This document shows positions 1 through 6,084 of a DNA stretch of 11,779 nt, piece by piece. How positions within the stretch are numbered: the first letter of the stretch is position 1; every line of letters begins with the position of its first letter. The translations under genes and the position numbers were made by a program. The stretch is from assembly GCA_003450735.1 (NCBI GenBank), contig DMEZ01000038.1, positions 1 through 11,779 of the forward strand, read 5' to 3'. The notes below the pieces were generated by a model that ran no database searches, was not told where the DNA came from, and saw only the letters and a program-made list of their open reading frames with translations. This stretch comes from Elusimicrobiota bacterium (GTDB lineage Bacteria; Elusimicrobiota; Elusimicrobia; UBA1565).

Positions 1-1347
1 AACAAGCAGATCAAGATCAAGAAACTGTTCAATCAGCTGGTGTCGGATTGCTTGGCGAAGCTGGGCGACGACGAGCGCATCATCCTGGATACCGGCGACG
101 GTGCCGCGATCGGCTTCCTGCAGCATCCTGAAGATGCGCTGCAAGTGGCGCGGGAGTTCCGTGAAGTGGTGACGGGTCATCAGCACAAGGATTACCCCGA
201 GCTGGAGGTGCGCACCGGCATTCATCTGGGGCCGGTCAGTATCGTCAAGGACATGAACGGTCAGAGCAACATGGTCGGGGACGGCATCAACGATGCGCAA
301 CGCATCATGAGCTTCGCCGGCATCGACCAGATCTACATCTCGCGGCCGTATTACGATTTCATCTCCAGGCTGAGCGAGGAATACGCGGACCTGTTCCAGT
401 ATCGCGGGCAGCAACAGGACAAGCATGGGCGCGAGCATGCGGTCTATGAACTGGTCGATCTTGCTGCGGCGGAATCGGCTCCTCGCATCGCCGAGAAGGG
501 CGAGCCCGGCGAGGACGTCGTTCTTCTCCTGGAGCTCAAGCTCATCGCGGACGTCGGGCTCGCGGGCTTCCCCAACGCCGGCAAGTCCACCCTGCTCGCC
601 CGCGTCTCGAACGCGCGCCCCAAGATCGCCGACTACCCCTTCACGACCCTCTCCCCCAACCTGGGGCAGGTGCGCCACAAGGAGCAGAACTTCGTCCTGG
701 CCGACATCCCGGGTTTGATCGAGGGGGCGCACGAGGGCAAGGGCCTGGGCGACGAGTTCCTCCGGCACGTCGAGCGCACCCGCGTCATCGTGCTCCTCGT
801 CGACCCGGCCGGCTACAAGGAGACGGACGCCGTGGCCGGGGTGCGGGTCATCGAAGCGGAGCTCAAGGGCTACAGCCGCACGCTGGCCAAAAAGCCCCGC
901 CTGCTCGCCCTCAACAAGACCGACCTGCCCGAGGCGGAGGCCGTCCTCAAGCGCCTGCGCAAGCGCTACCCCAAGCGCAAGGTGTTCGGCGTGAGCGCGG
1001 CCACGGGCGAGGGCGTCACGGCCCTCCTCGACGCCATGCTCCGGACGCTTGCCGCGAACCCCCGGCCTGTGCACGTCCCCGCGCCCGGCAACGGGAGCGG
1101 CGCCGCGCAAAGCCTGCGCGTGGAGCGGGGCTTCCTCATCGAGCAGAGCTCCCCGGGCGTCTTCGCGGTGTCCGGCCGGCAGCTCGAGCGCCTCTCGGCC
1201 ATGTCGAACTTCAGCCAGCCGGAGGCCGTGAGCCGCTTCCAGAACATCCTCAAGAAGGTCGGCCTCGACCGCGCCCTGCGCCGCGCCGGAGTCAAACCGG
1301 GCGACACCATCCGCATCGGCGGGACGGAGTTCGAATGGGAGGACTGA
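1..1347 (+). CDS. Class III nucleotidyl cyclase domain fused in frame to Obg GTPase (5' partial; possible chimera)
   Basis: The frame is open from base 1, so the start lies outside the window. Codons 1 to about 155 resemble a class III adenylate/guanylate cyclase catalytic domain: a DTGDG segment, then GIHLGPV, then VGDGINDAQRI carrying the Asn and Arg expected for transition-state contacts. The first metal-binding Asp would be upstream. From about codon 161 (APRIAEKGEPGE) the protein is Obg/CgtA, a GTPase of ribosome assembly and stress control: G1 GFPNAGKS, G2 PFTTL, G3 DIPGLIEGA, G4 NKTD, G5 SAATGEG, then the Obg C-terminal (OCT) domain ending IGGTEFEWED. The roughly 150-residue glycine-rich Obg fold that normally precedes the G domain is absent. 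The 3' end overlaps the next gene by 13 bases. Obg identity is certain from the G motifs plus OCT domain. Whether the fusion is real is doubtful. Confidence 0.9.
   Translation, partial: NKQIKIKKLFNQLVSDCLAKLGDDERIILDTGDGAAIGFLQHPEDALQVAREFREVVTGHQHKDYPELEVRTGIHLGPVSIVKDMNGQSNMVGDGINDAQRIMSFAGIDQIYISRPYYDFISRLSEEYADLFQYRGQQQDKHGREHAVYELVDLAAAESAPRIAEKGEPGEDVVLLLELKLIADVGLAGFPNAGKSTLLARVSNARPKIADYPFTTLSPNLGQVRHKEQNFVLADIPGLIEGAHEGKGLGDEFLRHVERTRVIVLLVDPAGYKETDAVAGVRVIEAELKGYSRTLAKKPRLLALNKTDLPEAEAVLKRLRKRYPKRKVFGVSAATGEGVTALLDAMLRTLAANPRPVHVPAPGNGSGAAQSLRVERGFLIEQSSPGVFAVSGRQLERLSAMSNFSQPEAVSRFQNILKKVGLDRALRRAGVKPGDTIRIGGTEFEWED
455..490. other. Junction between cyclase-derived and Obg-derived sequence
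   Basis: The cyclase domain ends near HAVYELVD (bases 442-465). Recognisable Obg sequence begins at the Pro codon at 481. Composition shifts here: the line at 361 has 36/60 G+C with mixed third positions, while the line at 601 has 41/60 and mostly G or C at third positions. No known domain spans the joint. I infer a recombination or assembly breakpoint within these bases. Confidence 0.6.
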
Positions 1348-2216
1348 AGGCGGCCGCGGCCGCGGCCAAAGACGCCGACACCTCCGCCGCCTACGAGTAC
1401 TGCCTCCAGCTCGCGCGCGAACGCTTCCGCAGCTTCCCCGTGGGCCTGCGCTTCATGGCCGGGTCCACGCGCCGCCACGTCGCCGCCCTCTACGCCTTCA
1501 TCCGCATCGCCGACGACTTCGCCGACGAGCCCGAGTTCGAGGGCTCGCGCGTCCAACGCCTGGAGGACTGGGGACGCCAGTTCTGGGACCTCGGGCAGGC
1601 CCCGCCCCAGCACCCGGTCTTCCTGGCCCTCGGCCGGACGCTCTCCGAGCTCTCGCTCCCCCGCGAGCCCTTCGCCCAGATCCTGAGCGCGTTCCAGCAG
1701 GACTGCGCGAAGACCCGCTATGAGACCGAGGCCGAGCTCCTCGACTACTGCCGGCGCGCGGCCGAGCCGGTGGGGCGCCTGGTGCTGATGATCCACGGCT
1801 ACCGGGACGAGGAGCTCTTCAAGCTCTCCGACAAGATGTGCGCGGCGCTCCAGCTGGCGAGTCTGCTCCAGGACCTCGGCTGCGACCTCCGCCGCGACCG
1901 CCTCTACATCCCGCAGGAGGACCTCAAGGCCTTCAGCTACACCGAGGCGGACCTGCGCATGGGCGTGGTCAACGAGCGCTACCGCGACCTCATCAAGACC
2001 CAGTGGAAACGGGCGCGCGCCCTCTTCGAGGAGGGGCGGGACCTTCCGAAGCGGCTGAGCTGGCCGCTCAACTGGGAGGTGCGCCTGGCCTGGCTGGGCG
2101 GGATGGAGCTGCTGCGCAAGGTGCACAAGCTCGGCTACGACGTGCTGAGCCGCCGCGCGAGCATCTCGGCCTGGGACTGGACCGGGCTGGTGCTCAAGGC
2201 CCTCGCCAAAAGATGA
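1335..2216 (+). CDS. hpnC: HpnC-like squalene/hydroxysqualene synthase family protein
   Basis: A 293-residue trans-isoprenyl diphosphate synthase of the squalene/phytoene synthase superfamily. The two Mg-diphosphate-binding aspartate motifs are present: DDFADE at about residues 60-65 and QDLGCD at about 179-184, followed by RDRLYIPQED. The SFPVGLRFM segment near residue 34 and the AKTRYETEAELLDYCRRAAEPVGRL block are typical of HpnC rather than CrtB. In the HpnCDE route, HpnD makes presqualene diphosphate from two farnesyl diphosphates, HpnC converts it to hydroxysqualene, and HpnE reduces that to squalene for hopanoids or sterols. The start at 1335 overlaps the obg end, and the stop overlaps the next start (ATGA), so translation is probably coupled. 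The C-terminal stretch after residue 240 is less conserved to my eye. The HpnC/HpnD assignment rests on pattern and pairing; phytoene synthase-type activity is not excluded. Confidence 0.8.
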   Translation: MGGLKAAAAAAKDADTSAAYEYCLQLARERFRSFPVGLRFMAGSTRRHVAALYAFIRIADDFADEPEFEGSRVQRLEDWGRQFWDLGQAPPQHPVFLALGRTLSELSLPREPFAQILSAFQQDCAKTRYETEAELLDYCRRAAEPVGRLVLMIHGYRDEELFKLSDKMCAALQLASLLQDLGCDLRRDRLYIPQEDLKAFSYTEADLRMGVVNERYRDLIKTQWKRARALFEEGRDLPKRLSWPLNWEVRLAWLGGMELLRKVHKLGYDVLSRRASISAWDWTGLVLKALAKR

Positions 2217-3049
2217 CCCAGAACCCCGAAGCCGGCTCGAACTTCGCCTTCGCCTTCCTGTTCCTCTCCTCCGAGCAGCAGGCCGCCCTGCGCGCCGTCT
2301 ACGCCTTCTGCCGCCGCGTCGACGACATCGTCGACTCGGGCGAGTTCCCGCCCGAGGAGGCGGCCAAGCAGCTGGACTTCTGGGTCGAGGAGATCGGACG
2401 CCTCTACGCCAACCAGTGCACCCACCCCCTCTCGGCCCGGCTGCGGCCGCACGTGCTGCACTACCGCCTGCCCCAGCAGGCCTTCCTGGACGTCATCGGG
2501 GGGGTCCGCACCGACCTCCGGAAGACCCGCTACGAGACCTTCGCCGAGCTCGAGGAGTATCTCCACGGCGTGGCCGGGGCGGTGGGCCTGCTCTGCGTGG
2601 AGATCTTCGGCTACCGGCAGACCTCCCCCGAGGACATCCGGGCCTTCGCTATCGCCATGGGGAACGCCGTCCAGCTCACCAACATCCTGCGCGACATCGG
2701 CACCGACCTCGAGCGGGGGCGCATCTACCTGCCCCTCGAGGACTTCAAGGAGGCCGGCTACACGGTCGAGCAGTTCATCCGCCGCCAGCACACCCCCGAG
2801 TTCGTCCGCCTGATGGGCAAGCAGGCCGAACGGGCGAAGGGCTTCTACCGCCAGGCGCGCAACCTGCTGCACCCCGACGACCGGGCCGCGATGGTCTCCG
2901 CCGAGGTCATGGCGACGGTCTACGAGGAGATCCTCGACCGGATCAAGGCCGAGCACTACCGCGTGTTCTTCCAGCGCGTGGGGCTCTCCTTCTGGCGCAA
3001 GCTGACCCTGGCCCTGCGCGCCTGGTGCCGCGCCCACGGGATCTACTGA
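2213..3049 (+). CDS. hpnD: HpnD-like presqualene diphosphate synthase
   Basis: A 278-residue paralogue of the preceding gene. The start at 2213 is chosen because ATGA overlaps the upstream stop and the protein then opens MTQNPEAGSNFAFAFLFL, the usual N-terminus of this family. Motif 1 is DDIVD (about residues 37-41). Motif 2 is LTNILRDIGTDLERGRIYLP (about 155-174), the strongly conserved second aspartate-rich site. RKTRYETFAELEEYLHGVAGAVG lies between them. The expected reaction is condensation of two farnesyl diphosphates to presqualene diphosphate at the inner membrane. A longer in-frame reading upstream is only a shadow of hpnC. The flavoprotein desaturase HpnE, which usually completes the cassette, does not follow; dcd does. 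The alternative is phytoene synthase (CrtB), which shares these motifs. Confidence 0.83.
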   Translation: MTQNPEAGSNFAFAFLFLSSEQQAALRAVYAFCRRVDDIVDSGEFPPEEAAKQLDFWVEEIGRLYANQCTHPLSARLRPHVLHYRLPQQAFLDVIGGVRTDLRKTRYETFAELEEYLHGVAGAVGLLCVEIFGYRQTSPEDIRAFAIAMGNAVQLTNILRDIGTDLERGRIYLPLEDFKEAGYTVEQFIRRQHTPEFVRLMGKQAERAKGFYRQARNLLHPDDRAAMVSAEVMATVYEEILDRIKAEHYRVFFQRVGLSFWRKLTLALRAWCRAHGIY

Positions 3050-3055
3050 CCCCCT

Positions 3056-3628
3056 ATGATCAAATCCGACCGCTGGATCCGCGAGCGCTGCCTCCAAGAC
3101 CGCATGATCGACCCCTTCGTCGAGCGCCAGGACGGCGGCGGGAAGGTGTCCTACGGCCTCTCCTCCTACGGCTACGACATCCGGGTGGCCGACGAGTACA
3201 AGATCTTCACGAACGCCCTCTCGGGGCTCATCGACCCGAAGTCCTTCGACCCGAAGTCCTTCGTGGACCACAAGGGCCCGGTCTGCGTCGTCCCGCCCAA
3301 CTCCTTCGCCCTGGCGCGTTCGGTGGAGACCTTCCGCATCCCGCGCAGCGTGCTGTCGATCTGCCTGGGCAAGTCCACCTACGCGCGCTGCGGCATCATC
3401 GTGAACGTGACCCCGCTCGAGCCCGAGTGGGAGGGCGTGCTGACCATCGAGATCAGCAACACGACCCCTCTGCCCGCGAAGATCTACTCCGACGAGGGCA
3501 TCGCCCAGCTGCTCTTCTTCGAGAGCGACCAGGTCTGTTCGACGAGCTACAAGGACCGCAAGGGCAAGTACCAGAGCCAGACGGGCGTGGTCCTCCCGAG
3601 GATCCTATCTGAGAAGAAGGCTTGCTGA
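3056..3628 (+). CDS. dcd: dCTP deaminase
   Basis: A 190-residue trimeric-type dCTP deaminase, which converts dCTP to dUTP and ammonia and so supplies dUMP for thymidylate synthesis. Clear family signatures are IDPKSFDPKSFVD (about residues 59-71), PPNSFALARSVETFRIP, CLGKSTYARCGIIVNVTPLEP (about 103-123; Ser107 and Arg111 lie in the active-site loop), the catalytic Glu at about 132 in LTIEISNTTPLPAKIY, and EGIAQLLFFES. Length is normal for the family. It starts six bases after hpnD, so it is almost certainly in the same operon. The close match to the form ending DRKGKYQSQTGVVLP favours a plain deaminase over the bifunctional deaminase/dUTPase, but I cannot prove that by eye. Its last 20 bases overlap the probable start of the next gene. 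Confidence 0.95.
   Translation: MIKSDRWIRERCLQDRMIDPFVERQDGGGKVSYGLSSYGYDIRVADEYKIFTNALSGLIDPKSFDPKSFVDHKGPVCVVPPNSFALARSVETFRIPRSVLSICLGKSTYARCGIIVNVTPLEPEWEGVLTIEISNTTPLPAKIYSDEGIAQLLFFESDQVCSTSYKDRKGKYQSQTGVVLPRILSEKKAC
3598..3611 (+). promoter_or_regulatory. Ribosome binding site deciding a CTG start
   Basis: GAGGA at 3598-3602 sits six bases before CTG at 3609-3611. This spacing supports initiation at CTG, which restores a complete signal peptide that the GTG at 3681 would remove. Confidence 0.45.
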
Positions 3629-4505
3629 GTCGCTGACCCTCTGCCTGCTCTCGGCCGCACTCGCGTCCGCGGCCGACGACGTGTCCGCTCCCAAGCCGGT
3701 CGTCTGGCCCTCGGAGGAGGCATCCCGGAGCGCCGACCCCCAGACCCTCTCCGAGATGAGGAAGCGGCGCCTCGTGCCCCCCGACCAGGAGGAGTACACC
3801 GCCGACGACTACACCCAGCTCCAGCGCGTGCGCGAGGCGCAGGCCCTGGGCGCCTTCAAGCTCATCCGCCAGCGGCTCGCCACGCTGAAAGGCTACGCGG
3901 TCGAGACCCGGGGGGCCGACGGCCTCCCGGACATCTGGCTGACCTCGGAGGGCTACCGCAAGTACCTGTTCCTCAAGTCCCAGACCGCGCGCGGCGTCTT
4001 CGAGCAGCACGGGGCCGAGGCCAAGTTCGTCTTCAAGCTCAAGGACACGCGGGGCAAGGCCCTCTTCGACCAGCGCGGCATGCTGACCCAGGAGGGGGAC
4101 TCGACCTACAACCGCCTCCTGCGCGGCTTGCCCGCGTGGTGGCGCTACCCCGACGGGCGGGTGGGGGGGAACACCCGGCCGCCGCCCGAGCTCATGCCCA
4201 AGGCCGCCCCGGTGCAGGTGAGCGCGCCCAAGCCCGCGCTCGAGGACGCCGAGGCCGCCAAGAAGGCCGGCATGCTCAAGAGCACCGGCTACGTGGAGAT
4301 CTCGAGCGAGGAGGAGGGGTTCCTGCTCAAGTCGACCCACATGACCGAGGGGGACCTCGAGCGGGAGAGCTCTTTGCAGGTGGTGCGCGGCAAGCACGTG
4401 GTCTTCTACCTGATGGCCCCCTCCGACCCCCTCTTCGCCCTGGTTTCCCGCTACCGCACGGGGGAGAAAGGGACGAACCTTCAGGGCACGCCGGCGATGA
4501 AATAG
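3609..4505 (+). CDS. Secreted protein of unknown function, probable CTG start
   Basis: I do not recognise a family. The first conventional start in frame is the GTG at 3681, but the frame is open upstream and encodes LRRRLAESLTLCLLSAALAS followed by AADD, a textbook Sec signal peptide (Arg-rich n-region, hydrophobic core, small residues for signal peptidase I). The only plausible initiator is CTG at 3609, preceded by GAGGA (3598-3602) at a 6-base spacing. No ATG, GTG or TTG lies in frame between there and 3681. The mature part (about 275 residues) is soluble and mixed alpha/beta, with aromatic-rich segments (AWWRYPDGRVGGNTRPPPEL) and a C-terminal region YVEISSEEEGFLLKSTHMTE. No catalytic motif is evident. 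It overlaps the dcd end by 20 bases and is GC-rich like the operon, so it belongs to the native genome. Coding is secure; the start is an inference. Confidence 0.75.
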   Translation: MRRRLAESLTLCLLSAALASAADDVSAPKPVVWPSEEASRSADPQTLSEMRKRRLVPPDQEEYTADDYTQLQRVREAQALGAFKLIRQRLATLKGYAVETRGADGLPDIWLTSEGYRKYLFLKSQTARGVFEQHGAEAKFVFKLKDTRGKALFDQRGMLTQEGDSTYNRLLRGLPAWWRYPDGRVGGNTRPPPELMPKAAPVQVSAPKPALEDAEAAKKAGMLKSTGYVEISSEEEGFLLKSTHMTEGDLERESSLQVVRGKHVVFYLMAPSDPLFALVSRYRTGEKGTNLQGTPAMK

Positions 4506-4559
4506 GGCGGGCCTAGGAATATGGGCCCAAAGGCCTAGACACATGCAGGCCCTTAGGCG
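4506..4559. repeat. Palindrome-rich segment around a promoter -35
   Basis: The 54 bases after the stop codon contain CCTAGG (4512-4517), GGGCCC (4523-4528), AGGCCT (4531-4536) and AGGCCC (4547-4552). CTAGG at 4513-4517 can pair with CCTAG at 4534-4538, and GGGCCT at 4509-4514 with AGGCCC at 4547-4552. These are competing pairings. No T-tract follows, so it is not a standard terminator for the upstream gene. Because it covers the -35 of the next promoter, it may be an operator or an mRNA 3'-end structure. Confidence 0.45.
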
Positions 4560-4565
4560 TATAAT
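4536..4565 (+). promoter_or_regulatory. Strong sigma-70-type promoter
   Basis: TAGACA (4536-4541, five of six to consensus) and a perfect TATAAT (4560-4565) are separated by 18 bases. Transcription would begin near 4572, immediately ahead of the three-hairpin RNA and about 120 bases before the next gene. Confidence 0.75.
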
Positions 4566-4571
4566 CCTATC

Positions 4572-4675
4572 ATCCTGTAATCCTTGAGATTCGGTCAGGG
4601 AGCATCCACCCCCGAGCCTAATTCGGGGTAACCAGGGGAACCGGCGAGGCATGCCGGTACCCTGGTTTCTTATTT
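4572..4675 (+). ncRNA. Putative structured RNA: three hairpins with 7-nt loops (small RNA or leader/attenuator)
   Basis: From the predicted transcription start to the T-tract there are three consecutive hairpins. H1: TCCTTGA (4581-4587) pairs with TCAGGGA (4595-4601), 7 bp with one G-U, loop 4588-4594. H2: CCCCGA (4610-4615) pairs with TCGGGG (4623-4628), loop 4616-4622. H3: AACCAGGG (4630-4637) pairs with CCCTGGTT (4660-4667), with an inner stem CCGGC (4641-4645)/GCCGG (4653-4657), loop 4646-4652. Each terminal loop has seven bases. GCCT in the H2 loop (4616-4619) is complementary to AGGC in the H3 loop (4647-4650), so a four-base kissing interaction is possible. I could not match it by eye to TPP, FMN, cobalamin, SAM, c-di-GMP, ydaO, fluoride, SRP or 6S. 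It could be an independent RNA of about 100 nt or a riboswitch-like leader controlling the downstream gene. Confidence 0.55.
4630..4675 (+). terminator. Intrinsic terminator or attenuator hairpin
   Basis: A two-tier GC-rich hairpin (outer stem 4630-4637/4660-4667, inner stem 4641-4645/4653-4657) is followed by TTTCTTATTT at 4666-4675. It lies after a strong promoter and before the gene at 4695, so it would end a short transcript or act as an attenuator. Confidence 0.7.
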
Positions 4676-4694
4676 CCGGGGGGAGAGGTGGGGC

Positions 4695-5663
4695 ATGATG
4701 GATAGGAATCGATTCCTGAAGGTGTTAGCCGCGCTTGCATTCTGCGCTCAAGCCGGCTGGGGGCTGGATTTCGATCAAGGGGTGAGTGTCGAAGCCTGCA
4801 TCACCGATATACGGAAGCAGGCCGCGGAAAATCCGAATATCCAAAAGATCGTGGGCAATGTCCGGCCGATCTATCTGCTGAGTATTGAAAAAGGCCGCAT
4901 TCCCATTTCTCGATTGAAGGTGCCCCCGGGGTGTACTATCCAGGGATGTTATGGTCCATGGACACCATCCATCGTGGGCAGCATTGCCTATCGCCAACTG
5001 ATGACCCTGCGTCAGGATCCACGATATGAGGCGTTGTCCCCGAGTGTGCTCCAGCCGATGAATCGGGAATGGAATACGATAAACGAAATTAAAGGGGGAT
5101 TGCTGTTGCAAGCGGAGAGCCTGGAGGGTAGAGATAGAACTCTCTATGAAAAAGCCGTGGGGTTGGATTTACGGAGGGCGGAATTACTCCAAAGAAAAGA
5201 CCAGTTGGATGCAGACATCGATCAATGGAATAGTGATTGCGCCACCCACCCTCTGCCGCCCGACGAGTACTCAAGTTGCCTGCATAGACGAGAAGAGTTG
5301 CTGCGGCGCAAGGCACTGCTGGCGGCTGACATAGTTCAATTTAATGATGATGTTGCGGTGTGGAATGATGAGAGTGGTGAAATAAAGCAAGAAGCTGATG
5401 GGCTTGTAAGCATAATCAATACCTGGGCTCTACGGATGAGTCAGCTTATCGACAATATCATCAATGCTTTCCAATATCCAGAACAAGGTGAAATGTGCGA
5501 GTTGGTTGAACCCCCGCAAGGGGGGGTATGTGTATATTCCTGTCCATCGGGTGCGGGTGTGGCGCTCGATCCCCCAGTGCCCGGGAACACCGACACTTGT
5601 CCTAAGCAGATTTACCACATCATTCACCCCCCATCAATCATCCAAAAAGGGAGGGGGCTATGA
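4695..5663 (+). CDS. Secreted coiled-coil protein with internal repeat and Cys-clasped helical hairpin
   Basis: A 322-residue protein of unknown family, preceded by a strong purine-rich ribosome binding site (GGGGGGAGAGGTGGGGC) just before the ATG. ATG 4698 is also possible. Residues 1-23 form a signal peptide (basic MMDRNRFLK, hydrophobic VLAALAFCAQAGWG). The mature part has nine Cys. Residues 160-182 and 198-220 are an internal repeat with the pattern RRxELLxRKxxLxADIxQxNxD, period 38. Between them Cys182 and Cys195 flank a Pro-rich turn, which suggests two antiparallel helices clasped by a disulfide. A further helical stretch (about 225-260) leads to a Cys/Pro-rich tail (residues 268-302). 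It is probably exported and structural or surface-associated; no catalytic motif is seen. Codon use is much more AT-rich than in the neighbouring operons, consistent with horizontal acquisition. Its stop overlaps the next start (ATGA). Confidence 0.75.
   Translation: MMDRNRFLKVLAALAFCAQAGWGLDFDQGVSVEACITDIRKQAAENPNIQKIVGNVRPIYLLSIEKGRIPISRLKVPPGCTIQGCYGPWTPSIVGSIAYRQLMTLRQDPRYEALSPSVLQPMNREWNTINEIKGGLLLQAESLEGRDRTLYEKAVGLDLRRAELLQRKDQLDADIDQWNSDCATHPLPPDEYSSCLHRREELLRRKALLAADIVQFNDDVAVWNDESGEIKQEADGLVSIINTWALRMSQLIDNIINAFQYPEQGEMCELVEPPQGGVCVYSCPSGAGVALDPPVPGNTDTCPKQIYHIIHPPSIIQKGRGL
5172..5354 (+). repeat. Internal 23-residue coding repeat in the coiled-coil protein
   Basis: Two copies, at 5172-5240 and 5286-5354, encode helices sharing RRxELLxRK and ADIxQxN. 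They are separated by a Cys-flanked, Pro-containing turn. The similarity is at protein level; the DNA copies have diverged. Confidence 0.6.
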
Positions 5664-6007
5664 GTGTGCCAACGCAGATTGCGTGGTTAGAAGAGTCCAT
5701 AAAGCAGGAATTAATGAAGATGGTTCAGCAGGGAAGGTTTGGCGAGGTTATACACGCTATCTCTCAGACCTTTTCTGGTTTCAAACCGGAAGATGGTGCT
5801 TATAAACTCGTATTCCAGGGGCAGACGATGGGATTTGGACAAAGCAGGGAGATACCTGCATCTGTAAATCTGCTTGGTTGTTTAGCCACAGGGGTCACTA
5901 CTCGCGAGAAAGCCAGAAGGAGTCAAACTACCGTTGGGTATGGAGCGGTTAGCATGGTATCGAATCGCCCATGTCCCTGTTGCCGAGGCAGCGGCATAGC
6001 TGTGTAG
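5660..6007 (+). CDS. Small hypothetical protein, probably frameshifted near 5818
   Basis: The start at 5660 overlaps the previous stop (ATGA), so the pair is likely co-translated. Residues 1-54 look like a real helical domain (IAWLEESIKQELMKMVQQG, then AISQTFSGFKPEDGAYKLVFQG). The remainder of this frame, ending CPCCRGSGIAV, looks less natural. In the +2 frame, just after the GGGG run at 5818-5821, the sequence reads ADDGIWTKQGDTCICKSAWL and continues through Cys/Trp/Tyr-containing sequence to a TAG at 5950-5952. One additional G in that run would join the two parts into a 97-residue protein. This may be a sequencing indel, a genuine frameshift mutation or, less likely, programmed frameshifting. 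No family is recognised. The AT-rich composition matches the preceding gene. Confidence 0.5.
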   Translation: MSVPTQIAWLEESIKQELMKMVQQGRFGEVIHAISQTFSGFKPEDGAYKLVFQGQTMGFGQSREIPASVNLLGCLATGVTTREKARRSQTTVGYGAVSMVSNRPCPCCRGSGIAV

Positions 6008-6084
6008 GCGCCTTCTTCCAGATGAAGCGCGGCCTTGTTGCGTAGCGGCCTTAAGATTATGCAGCCTGCCATTAGGATTCGCCG

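Noticed and set aside
3233..3262. Perfect tandem repeat of a 15-base unit (GACCCGAAGTCCTTC, twice) in dcd
   Set aside because: It encodes DPKSFDPKSF, a segment that is naturally repetitive in dCTP deaminases, so it is not a mutation or a mobile repeat.
966..3271. Long open frames on the minus strand (966-2126, 2135-3271) and similar ones elsewhere
   Set aside because: They mirror GC-rich genes whose plus-strand proteins have clear families. Their translations are low-complexity Ala/Gly/Leu/Arg/Val-rich with no motifs.
4572..4675. tRNA or tRNA-like gene, suggested by three 7-base loops in a row
   Set aside because: There is no acceptor stem closing the set, no TTCGA-type T-arm in the right place, and the last hairpin is a terminator with a T-tract.
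4572..4675. Known riboswitch classes (c-di-GMP, ydaO, TPP, FMN, cobalamin, SAM, fluoride)
   Set aside because: I could not find the conserved core sequences of these classes by eye. A covariance-model search is still needed.
5981..5996. Hairpin TGCCG/CGGCA as a terminator of the small gene
   Set aside because: Short stem with no T-tract after it.
6029..6052. Direct repeat GCGGCCTT at 6029-6036 and 6045-6052 upstream of rplM
   Set aside because: Only two short copies, with no link to a recognisable operator; could be chance.
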